A program made the translations under genes and the position numbers. The notes below the pieces were generated by a model that ran no database searches, was not told where the DNA came from, and saw only the letters and a list, made by a program, of their open reading frames with translations. A stretch of 26,450 nt of DNA, taken from positions 1 through 26,450 of IMG/VR virus record IMGVR_UViG_3300044613_000155; one strand, given 5' to 3'. The stretch comes from a virus. This document shows positions 1 through 7,911 of the stretch, piece by piece (the stretch's first letter is position 1; every line of letters starts with the position of its first letter).

Positions 1-212
1 GCATTAGCACCTGCTACAGTAGTGATGTTAGCATTATTACCTGCAACAGTATTTACGTTGGCTATGTTTGTTCCAACTGTATCTACGTTAGCTATACTTA
101 CTGCGACTGTATTAATTTCTGATACTGCTTCTAATAAATCTGAACCTACAGCATTTACATTTGTTAAAGCAGAATTGACTGCATTAACACTTGCTATGTT
201 TGAATTTAAGTT
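1..212 (-). repeat. Degenerate 30-33 bp repeats coding the fibre shaft
   Basis: Inside the tail-fibre gene, residues 160 onward repeat with a period of about 10-11 residues: SNIASVNAV, SALTNVNAV, VSIANVDTV, TNIANVNTV, NNANITTV. The DNA copies have diverged, but the protein pattern (N-I/V-V-N-T/A-V) is regular. The array continues off the left edge, so copy number is unknown. Confidence 0.7.
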
Positions 213-689
213 TGTTAGTGTTGCTTTATCTGATGTACTTAACCAAGTGTTTTCTAAATAAGTTTTATTAACTGCATCATTAGCATTGACAGGGTTAGCT
301 AAATTTTTAATTACTTTTGAATTTGCGTTGTACTTGTTATCTGTATCTAATAATAAAGCATTATCAGCTGTGTCAAATGCTTCTTGTGATATATAAAATA
401 ACTGGTTGCTATCTTGATCTAATATAGACTCAGTAATTGTTGCACCATCTTGATAATCTACTAATCTTGTAGAACGGCTAGATGATCTAGAAATAGAAAT
501 AGAAGTTCCGTTAGCTGGTGCTACTGTAAATTGTATTGTTGAACTAGTAGGAAATGTATAATCTGTTCCAGCTGTTTTAAGTACGTTATCTATTTTTACT
601 ATTACGTGAGAAGATGTAATGTAAGGAAACGTAATTGAATACGTAGTCGTACTACCATTCCCAGTATAATTGACTATTGCAAATGACAT
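1..689 (-). CDS. Tail fibre protein, N-terminal part (T7 gp17-like), runs off the left edge
   Basis: The minus-strand frame opens at ATG 689 and stays open to base 1, giving about 229 residues of an incomplete protein. Residues 1-105 match the T7 tail-fibre N-terminal domain that attaches the fibre to the tail: YTGNGSTTTYSITFPY near the start, then DYTF, APANGT and RLVDYQDG, ending near LFYISQEAFD. Residues 125-148 (VIKNLANPVNANDAVNKTYL) resemble the linker seen before phage fibre shafts. From about residue 160 the chain becomes a degenerate 10-11 residue repeat of the type NIANVNTV, presumably a trimeric shaft. The receptor-binding tip is outside the window. It lies 18 bp after the gp16-like gene, the same order as T7 genes 16 and 17. 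The start has no strong Shine-Dalgarno. Confidence 0.88.
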   Translation of the reverse strand, partial: MSFAIVNYTGNGSTTTYSITFPYITSSHVIVKIDNVLKTAGTDYTFPTSSTIQFTVAPANGTSISISRSSSRSTRLVDYQDGATITESILDQDSNQLFYISQEAFDTADNALLLDTDNKYNANSKVIKNLANPVNANDAVNKTYLENTWLSTSDKATLTNLNSNIASVNAVNSALTNVNAVGSDLLEAVSEINTVAVSIANVDTVGTNIANVNTVAGNNANITTVAGAN

Positions 690-707
690 ATTTTATTTGT
701 TATTTTG

Positions 708-3700
708 TTAATATAATCTTACTCTACCTTCATCTGGTAAAGGACTTTTATCTATAAATAAATTTAGAATATTACTTATTCCAAAACTATTTTGGAAAGC
801 TATTAAACGAGTAAGTCTTCTAGCATCTATTTTAGAAAAACTATAATTATCTCTAGTTGCTTTTAAAAATGAACCCATAACATCAGCACCAGAAGAAATT
901 AAATCATAAGTTGGATTACCAGTAATTAAATTTACTTCAAGACCACTACTACGAGTATTGAACCTATACTCAGGAGCCATTTGAGAAGTAAATATATCAG
1001 CGTAAGCTGGTATTAAAGATGACCAACCAGTTCTTTGGAAAGCTGCTAAACCTAGTTTACTATAATCACCATCTTTACCTAATCTTTTTTCTAAATATTC
1101 TTTTCTCTGTCTATCTCCCATTCCTAGTGTATTAAAATGAGTTTGACCTAAGTAAGCCATAGTAGCTAACATACTAGTATAAGCAAACATACTAAATGTT
1201 CTAAAGTCAGCAAGAGCTACGTTATGTAAAAATTGTTTAGACCAAGCAGTTATAACAAACTGACGGAATTGACCAATAGTTTTACCAAAAGTTTCATCGC
1301 CAAAAAATCTGTTTGTATCTCCAATAAAATTATATTGAACAGCTCTTTTAGTGTGTCTATTTAATCTATTTGCAAATGTAGATAATAAATCTTCATCTTT
1401 CCAATTTGCAAAATTGAATTGTTTTACTTTAGTACCCCAAAATGTTTTTTCAACTGTTACTGTACCATCAGTAAATTCTTTAGCAAATCTTTTTAATTCA
1501 GCTTCAGTAAATCCTAAAACTTTATATCTGTTTAAATTAACTGTTGTAAAATCAAAATTACTAGCTTTTAATTTAAACATATCATCAGCAAACTTATCAA
1601 CAAAAGTTCTAACTGCTAATTTTCTTAGGAAAGTATCAACAGGAGTTAAACCAGAAGTCCAAGTAGTTACTTTCTCTGCTGCAGTTAAAAAATTATTTCC
1701 TTTAGCTGCTAAACCCATAGCTTGAACAGCTGTGTTTTGATCTAGTGCTTCACTAGCGTGTGCTATTCTGTATAGGTATTCGTCTCCATTACCAAAATTT
1801 ATAGTAGCTAATTCTTTAAAGAATGTACTTTGTAATGGTTTACCAAGTTGCATCTCTCTAATAATATTACCAAACTCTGGTATATTTTGTGCAAAGGTTT
1901 TAATACCACTACTTGAAATAACAACCCCAAGTTCTGGTAAAGATGAAATACCTACTTGGTTTAATACTCTAACAAAGTTATATCTTCTAATAGTTCTAAA
2001 CGCCGAAGCCCAAGGACTTGATGGGTCTACTTCAGCTGACCTACCCATTAAATTTTCAAATACACTTCTAACAGTTTTAATTTCTTCTTGTAATCTAGTT
2101 CTTTCAAAGAAACCACCATTAGCATTATAGTTATTTTCTATGTCTCCAATAATTTTATTTGAAGTTTCGTACCAAGCATCTCTACTTTTAATTCCTAATC
2201 TATCACTTAAAGCCGACCAACCAGCCATTTCCTGCGTATAGTCGTTATATAAAATATCTACGTTGTTTTCATAAAGCTCATCTAATCTAACTTTTTGATT
2301 TTTAATTGTAGCTTCAAAACTTTCGTTTAATTTAATTCTTTCTGTTAATCTTCCTGAAGTTAATGTTTTAACTACACTAGCTAAATTAGAAGACATCATA
2401 GATATGTCAGCGTCATCTAAATGAGGGAACGCCTCTTGGAAAAATGCTTTTAATTTATCAGCGTCTTTTACTCTTAGTAAAGCCTCTAAATCAAAACCAC
2501 TTTGTCTTCTTGAATTTTTTAAATAGTTAACAATAGCCTGTGCCATTAAATCAGCTTTTTCAGGACTAATAAAATCTTCGGCATCGGCATTACCAGCCAT
2601 TTTCTTTAATTCTTCGTCACGAATTTTCTTTTCCCAATCAGCACCTACTTTCTGATCGTCTGGTAAATTTTTATTTACTTTAGGTCTTTTAATATCTTTT
2701 ACATTTAAAGATGCTTTTAGTTCTGCATCTTTAGCTACAGACATATATTTTTGTCTGTCTAGGATAGCCATAACAATTAAGTCTTTAACGCCATCTTGTC
2801 CTATTTTTTTCTTTAATGCTTCGTATCTTTCAAGTGATAATCTTCTAGGTATATAACCTCTATTAATATTAAATTCTGCACCTTCAATACCTTTTGATTT
2901 TAATTCTTTAGCCCATTGTTCAAATGCGTTTGCATAAGCGTTAGCTGCTTTAGCTACGTGTGGGTTACTCAATAATGCTTTATCTTCTACGTTAGTATTT
3001 TTAGGGTCGAAAGTTCTAATAGCTCTAGTAACTTTCTGCATAAAATCTTGTCTAGCAGTAATGTTAACAGCTCGTTTAAAGAAGCCCATAACACCAGTCA
3101 TTCCCTGCTCTTTTAAATAATCATTTAAAGCTGTTCTGACTTCTAGTGAAACACTATTTAAATATTTATGTAAGTATGCGTCTTTAATTAATTCTACTGT
3201 ATCTGGTTGAGACACTAGTCTTTGAGATACTTTACCTTCTCCTTTATAAGCCCAACCTATATTATCTTCTAATGTGGCAAAACTAAATGCTTTAGCTAAA
3301 TTAGATTTACTACCACCTAACGCACTAGATTTAGATATTGGTATTACGTTAAAGAAAGGAATATTTCTAAGAAAAGGAAATATAATATCTTTATCAACTA
3401 CTACACTAGGGTCTATTATATCAGAGGTATTAATAATATCTTCAGCAGATATCTTAGATGTTTTTAAATCTGTGAAAGTTTCCTCACCTTTTTTAGTAAG
3501 TTTAACACCTTCTTCTGCTAATTCAGCAGCCTCAACATCTTTAGCTACTCTAGATAATTGTGCTTTTCTTATAGCGGATATACTGCCTCCAAGAGTACCA
3601 CCTAAAGCAGCTGATATTAATACTGTATTTAAATCAACACTAGGACTTTCCATAGCTACAGCAGAGGTTAATATACCTTGTTCTGCACCTACTATTAATC

Positions 3701-4775
3701 CAGCTTTAGTAAAACGTTCCATTCTACCTACTTTAGATAGGTAAGAACCAGCACCAGTAATTTTATTAACAATACCAATACCAGAAGCTAAACTTACTGG
3801 GTCTAAAAACCAAGAACCTACATCTGCGGCTAAGCCCTTCCAACCCATCTTTGCTAGTTCTGCTCTTTGGTCTTGTTCGTATTTAACTCTATCTACTAAT
3901 GTTAAAAAATGTGGTATAGAAACAGCACCAACAAAATAATCAAAATAAGCAGAATCAATATTATTTTCATCTAATATTTTTTTAATTTCTTTTTCATTAT
4001 TAATTAAAGAAAAATTAGGGTCTGGTTCAAAAGTAGGAGCAGTAACAGTTCTCCAAATACTAGGTATTATCCAGTTTAATTTAGCAGCAGTTCCTAAGCC
4101 TTGTATAAAACTAGGGGCTTCTTCTGGTTTATATTGCCAAGTTTTAAAAACTCTATCCATATATAACTCACCGTCAGCTTGTGCTGGGTTTAATGGGTCA
4201 GTTACTATTCGTAAGTTTTTTTTTAAATTAATATCTTGTGTATTATTTACAATGTAATCTGCTTCTGCGTTTCTTCTAGTCGAGAAATTATCATTAAAAT
4301 TTCTTAACTCATTAACTAAAGATTCACTATCATTGTTTAATGCTGCATCAAAAAATCTAGGTGTTCTTCTTAAATCTCCATATTGATAACCAACAGAAGC
4401 GATAGCAGTTTGAACTGCTGGGTCTAATTCATCAAAACTAAATTTTCTTTTCTTAGAATTGTATTGATTTATAATATTGTTTTCGTAATAATTCTTAACA
4501 GATGAATCGACATCAAATTTTTGTTCATCACTTAAAGTTAAATTAGGTGCAACATCTTTTGCTTTAGCACCTTGAATACCTAGGTATGGTCTAATAATAT
4601 TTAAAATGTTTTGATCTTTAAAACCAAAGTTTTTTATAGTTTCCTCAGTCTGTTGCCCTAAGTCAAAACCAGACCCTATTGTTACACCAGAGTTATCCCC
4701 ACCTTCTGGTACATACCCATTATTTTGAGAACCACCTTCTTTTTCTTTAATAAAATCCCAATTTATATTAGCCAT
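708..4775 (-). CDS. Internal virion protein D (T7 gp16-like) with N-terminal pesticin/T4-lysozyme-type muramidase domain
   Basis: This 1355-residue protein has the size and position of T7 gp16 (1318 residues), the ejected protein that helps form the trans-envelope DNA channel. Residues 1 to about 175 look like a pesticin C-terminal/phage lysozyme fold: a glutamate pair at E11/E13, then SGVTIGSGFDLG with T32 and D38, YQYGDL at 130-135 and an RRNAEADY segment near 167. In pesticin the catalytic residues are a Glu, a Thr and an Asp six residues after the Thr; the T32-D38 spacing fits. T7 gp16 instead carries a lytic transglycosylase domain. Hydrophobic glycine-rich segments near residues 280-295, 313-340 and 384-400 could insert in membrane. 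The start ATG directly abuts the stop of the upstream gene (TAAATG), so translation is probably coupled. Virion role is confident; the lysozyme fold is inferred from motifs. Confidence 0.87.
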   Translation of the reverse strand: MANINWDFIKEKEGGSQNNGYVPEGGDNSGVTIGSGFDLGQQTEETIKNFGFKDQNILNIIRPYLGIQGAKAKDVAPNLTLSDEQKFDVDSSVKNYYENNIINQYNSKKRKFSFDELDPAVQTAIASVGYQYGDLRRTPRFFDAALNNDSESLVNELRNFNDNFSTRRNAEADYIVNNTQDINLKKNLRIVTDPLNPAQADGELYMDRVFKTWQYKPEEAPSFIQGLGTAAKLNWIIPSIWRTVTAPTFEPDPNFSLINNEKEIKKILDENNIDSAYFDYFVGAVSIPHFLTLVDRVKYEQDQRAELAKMGWKGLAADVGSWFLDPVSLASGIGIVNKITGAGSYLSKVGRMERFTKAGLIVGAEQGILTSAVAMESPSVDLNTVLISAALGGTLGGSISAIRKAQLSRVAKDVEAAELAEEGVKLTKKGEETFTDLKTSKISAEDIINTSDIIDPSVVVDKDIIFPFLRNIPFFNVIPISKSSALGGSKSNLAKAFSFATLEDNIGWAYKGEGKVSQRLVSQPDTVELIKDAYLHKYLNSVSLEVRTALNDYLKEQGMTGVMGFFKRAVNITARQDFMQKVTRAIRTFDPKNTNVEDKALLSNPHVAKAANAYANAFEQWAKELKSKGIEGAEFNINRGYIPRRLSLERYEALKKKIGQDGVKDLIVMAILDRQKYMSVAKDAELKASLNVKDIKRPKVNKNLPDDQKVGADWEKKIRDEELKKMAGNADAEDFISPEKADLMAQAIVNYLKNSRRQSGFDLEALLRVKDADKLKAFFQEAFPHLDDADISMMSSNLASVVKTLTSGRLTERIKLNESFEATIKNQKVRLDELYENNVDILYNDYTQEMAGWSALSDRLGIKSRDAWYETSNKIIGDIENNYNANGGFFERTRLQEEIKTVRSVFENLMGRSAEVDPSSPWASAFRTIRRYNFVRVLNQVGISSLPELGVVISSSGIKTFAQNIPEFGNIIREMQLGKPLQSTFFKELATINFGNGDEYLYRIAHASEALDQNTAVQAMGLAAKGNNFLTAAEKVTTWTSGLTPVDTFLRKLAVRTFVDKFADDMFKLKASNFDFTTVNLNRYKVLGFTEAELKRFAKEFTDGTVTVEKTFWGTKVKQFNFANWKDEDLLSTFANRLNRHTKRAVQYNFIGDTNRFFGDETFGKTIGQFRQFVITAWSKQFLHNVALADFRTFSMFAYTSMLATMAYLGQTHFNTLGMGDRQRKEYLEKRLGKDGDYSKLGLAAFQRTGWSSLIPAYADIFTSQMAPEYRFNTRSSGLEVNLITGNPTYDLISSGADVMGSFLKATRDNYSFSKIDARRLTRLIAFQNSFGISNILNLFIDKSPLPDEGRVRLY

Positions 4776-6845
4776 TTAAAATCCTGCTTTTCTTATTTGT
4801 TGTTGTAATTCATTTGGATTACTAAAACTAATAAATTCTTTTATAGCTTTATCTTTTTCTTGTGCTAATCTTAACTTTTTATTATCACGAGTATTTTTTG
4901 TGTTAATAAATTTAGTTTGTAAATCTCCTAAATTAAACATTAATATTCTTTCCTCACCATTTTGATTAGTCATCATAACTGGTTGAAAATAATTAGTACC
5001 ATCATTTAAAACAAAGTAAGCTGTTCTATTATCTGGGTTAATTATGAAATCATAATTGTCAGAGTTAAAACTTGTATTTGGTATTTTGTCTGGGTTGTTT
5101 TTATAATACTCTTTTAATAATTTATTAGTACCAAACTTACCAACGTTTTTACTGTCTTCTACTACAGGTGGTTTAGGTAAGCTATCTTTAATAGACATTA
5201 TAGCTTCTTTTTTAAAATCATCGTAATCGTTTTCAGTTATTCCTAATGATCTTAATTTACTTTTAGAAATATATTTTCCACCTTTATCTTTAAAGAAATA
5301 TTTGTCTACGTATTGCTCTGTTAATTTTTCTAAATTTGTACCACTAGTGTCCGTACTTTTAAAATATTGTGCTACACCGTATACTAATTCTTGGTTGTAT
5401 ACAGTTTGAAGATTTTTAAATGTACTACCTAATGTATTTTTTTCTGAATCAGTTAATGGACTAATTTTAGTTGAACGTTCTAATTGACCTATTTTAGGTA
5501 TAATTGTATTTATGTTTTCACCGTTTCTATAAAACATAACAGCCATATTCCATTTAATAGCATCTTTATTATTTTCAGAGCCATCAAAATAAGCTGGTAA
5601 AGCACCAGCACTATCTAGTAATAAAGCTAAATTTAAAGCAGCTCTATTATCGTTAGTTACTACAGTACCTATTGGTCTATTTAATATTTGTTTAATTTGA
5701 GGTATAGGTCTATTTGTACTTAGACTAGGTAGTAAAACTTCAGTAGCTTTTTGTATTGCTTGACCTTGTGTAGCACCATTAGCCACATACTGATTAACTA
5801 TATTATCAAATAATTGAGAAGAATATTTTTTATAGTCTTCATCTGATATTGTAGATGTATTATTTGTTTTTAAATTTTGATAGAATTGTTGTACTTTTAT
5901 AGACTCATTTAATTTACTTACAACACTAATAGCTTTTTCTGTAAATCTCGGGTTATCAATTATAGCTGGTGTGCCATCTGATTTTGGTTCTATTATTTTT
6001 TTAACAAAGAAAGGAGCATAGTTACCACCCATAGTAGCGTGGGCTTGTGCCTGTGTTAATAAAATATCATCAAATTGAACTTTAGTTAAAGCTGGATTTA
6101 AATTTGCTTTAATTTTTTCAAACTCATCATTAAATCTACTTTCTAAGTTATTTTGTATATACTCTTGTTTTCTTTGTAAAAAATCTTTGCCAGAAGTTTC
6201 TACTGGAATTGTATCTCTAAACTCTGCATCTAACATATCAATAACTTTATCTGGTAGAGATTTTATTTGATATGCAGTATCAGTTGATACCCTATCTATT
6301 AATTCTTTAGATTGAAATTCAAATTCTTTTTCTTGAACCCACTTCTGTGTTGATTGATTTATTTTTTGGTAAGCTGCTTGGAAAAATGGGTCTTGTTGTT
6401 TATCTTTAGTATAAAGACCAGAAATCTCTGCGTAATCATTTTGCCAGTTATATTCTGGGTTATTTCTATTTTCTAAATATCGTTTTTTAAAATTGTTAGA
6501 AAATTCTTCGTTAGCGTTATTGGCATACTGTTTGTATGCACCAACTCTAGCCCAACCATTATAAATATCTGGGAATCCTTCTTGGTGTGCTTTTCTAGCA
6601 TCTTCTAAAGTCATACTGTTAACTTTATTAGCACCTAGTACATAATCAGCCTCAGCTTCTCTTTCTAAATCTTTTTTAGCTAATTCTTGTATTTTAGGAT
6701 TAAATTGACCTAATACATCAGATAATACTTCAAAATCATTTTTACCAGTTGGTAAAGGAATGTTTGTAACTGAAACTGTTTTTACATCAGGTGCATCAGT
6801 TAAACTGACATTAATTCCTAAATCTGTATTTATTTTTTTAGCCAT
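4776..6845 (-). CDS. Internal virion protein C (T7 gp15-like)
   Basis: The 689-residue product sits exactly where T7 gene 15 (747 residues) sits, between the gp14-like and gp16-like genes. It is rich in charged and amide residues, mostly predicted helical by eye, with no signal peptide or membrane segment, as expected of the gp15 ejection protein that lines the channel through which DNA enters the cell. I see no enzymatic motif. It starts with ATG at 6845, ten bases after the stop of the gp14-like gene, and its stop codon touches the start codon of the gp16-like gene. Assignment rests on synteny, size and composition rather than a diagnostic motif. Confidence 0.8.
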   Translation of the reverse strand: MAKKINTDLGINVSLTDAPDVKTVSVTNIPLPTGKNDFEVLSDVLGQFNPKIQELAKKDLEREAEADYVLGANKVNSMTLEDARKAHQEGFPDIYNGWARVGAYKQYANNANEEFSNNFKKRYLENRNNPEYNWQNDYAEISGLYTKDKQQDPFFQAAYQKINQSTQKWVQEKEFEFQSKELIDRVSTDTAYQIKSLPDKVIDMLDAEFRDTIPVETSGKDFLQRKQEYIQNNLESRFNDEFEKIKANLNPALTKVQFDDILLTQAQAHATMGGNYAPFFVKKIIEPKSDGTPAIIDNPRFTEKAISVVSKLNESIKVQQFYQNLKTNNTSTISDEDYKKYSSQLFDNIVNQYVANGATQGQAIQKATEVLLPSLSTNRPIPQIKQILNRPIGTVVTNDNRAALNLALLLDSAGALPAYFDGSENNKDAIKWNMAVMFYRNGENINTIIPKIGQLERSTKISPLTDSEKNTLGSTFKNLQTVYNQELVYGVAQYFKSTDTSGTNLEKLTEQYVDKYFFKDKGGKYISKSKLRSLGITENDYDDFKKEAIMSIKDSLPKPPVVEDSKNVGKFGTNKLLKEYYKNNPDKIPNTSFNSDNYDFIINPDNRTAYFVLNDGTNYFQPVMMTNQNGEERILMFNLGDLQTKFINTKNTRDNKKLRLAQEKDKAIKEFISFSNPNELQQQIRKAGF

Positions 6846-6855
6846 ATTTTAATTA

Positions 6856-7443
6856 TTATGAAAGACCACTATATAAAGAATCTAAATTAATTCCGTCTTT
6901 AGTATAACCAGTTGTTTGTCCAACTGGGGTTGCTGGTGCTTTTACACTAGCATAAGTTAAAGCTACGTTTCCAGCTGCTTTAAGAGCATAAGGTAAGAAT
7001 GAAGGTCTAACAGCCCTAGGTAACGCTAATACTTGGTTTACATATCCTCTATTAGCAGCTTCTCTATTTTCGTCTATAGACCTAACATAATTTTCATAAT
7101 TAGAATCAATAGTAGAAAAAGCAAAACCTCTTTGTCTTTCAATATCTCCAAGTAATGTATCTGTAATATTACCACCTATATTTTTCTCACCAATACCAAC
7201 TTTAGCTTCTGAAAGTAATTTTTTAGCTTTAATGTTTGTTTGAAATTTTTGTAAAGAAGTTTTTTCAGTTTCTCTTTCTTTTTTTCTAATTAAAGCGTTA
7301 TCACTATATATAGCTTCGTTTCTAATTCTAGCTGCGTTAGCTTCTGAGTTAGCGTTAGTAGCTTTGGCTGCGTTACTAGCGTTGTTATAGTCATTAACAG
7401 CTGATGCTACTTGAAATACAGCGTATGCTGCTGGATTACACAT
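6856..7443 (-). CDS. Internal virion protein B (T7 gp14-like)
   Basis: The product has 195 residues, against 196 for T7 gp14, and begins Met-Cys like T7 gp14. An N-terminal hydrophobic stretch (about residues 5-14) is followed by a long alanine, asparagine and charge-rich helical region, then IGEKNIGGNITDTLLGDIERQRGFAF-type sequence (about 104-130), which matches the AAIGES...I.R..EGQF...N pattern of T7 gp14. In T7 this protein is ejected into the outer membrane region as the distal part of the DNA channel. It follows the gp13-like gene after three bases. Confidence 0.82.
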   Translation of the reverse strand: MCNPAAYAVFQVASAVNDYNNASNAAKATNANSEANAARIRNEAIYSDNALIRKKERETEKTSLQKFQTNIKAKKLLSEAKVGIGEKNIGGNITDTLLGDIERQRGFAFSTIDSNYENYVRSIDENREAANRGYVNQVLALPRAVRPSFLPYALKAAGNVALTYASVKAPATPVGQTTGYTKDGINLDSLYSGLS

Positions 7444-7446
7444 AAT

Positions 7447-7911
7447 TTAAAAGTCCTCTCGTTTTTTCATAAAACCGTAAAATTTAACGTTGTTAAAATA
7501 TTTGTCGTTGATTATTTTAAACCCACAATATTTAATCCAATTAATATGTAGATTATTTCTACTATCTATGTAATTAAATAATACAGGAAATTTAGATTGC
7601 ATTTCATCAACCCTATCAATGCAATTCTTAATAAAAGTTTTTTTTATTTTATATAATTCATTAGTGCATAATAAATAAGGATAACCGATATGATTATTAT
7701 ATGGCGATTTACTTACCCCATAAATACCAGCTACTTTATTATCTACTAAAAAACTTTTTGCATAACTTGATTGTAAAATACTATTTTTTAATTGATTATA
7801 TATTTTAGTAGTACCAGTCATAGCTTCTACTTCTAATCTATCTGCTTTTCTTAAATTAGCAGTTAAATCTAAAATATCAAATGTATTAGTATTTCGTTCT
7901 TCTATATTCAT
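7447..7911 (-). CDS. Internal virion protein A-like (T7 gp13 position), GNAT-like fold possible
   Basis: I choose ATG 7911 (protein MNIEERNTNTFDILDL, 154 residues) because it overlaps the TAA stop of the tail tubular B gene by one base (TAATG), the same arrangement as the start of the tail tubular B gene itself. An upstream in-frame start at 7956 would add 15 residues lying inside the preceding gene. It occupies the slot of T7 gene 13 (138 residues). The pattern SFLVDNKVAGIYGV, then GYPYLLCT, then NWIKYCGFKI near the C-terminus is like an N-acetyltransferase fold, as reported for gp13-like proteins in some marine T7-like phages. A GNAT acetyl-CoA loop is not clear, so catalytic activity is doubtful. 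Confidence 0.7.
   Translation of the reverse strand: MNIEERNTNTFDILDLTANLRKADRLEVEAMTGTTKIYNQLKNSILQSSYAKSFLVDNKVAGIYGVSKSPYNNHIGYPYLLCTNELYKIKKTFIKNCIDRVDEMQSKFPVLFNYIDSRNNLHINWIKYCGFKIINDKYFNNVKFYGFMKKREDF

Noticed and set aside
1351-1725. Plus-strand open frame of 124 codons
   Set aside because: Antisense to the gp16-like gene, no family features, no ribosome site.
3274-3744. Plus-strand open frame of 156 codons
   Set aside because: It lies wholly inside the gp16-like gene on the opposite strand and has the leucine, serine and alanine bias of an antisense shadow.
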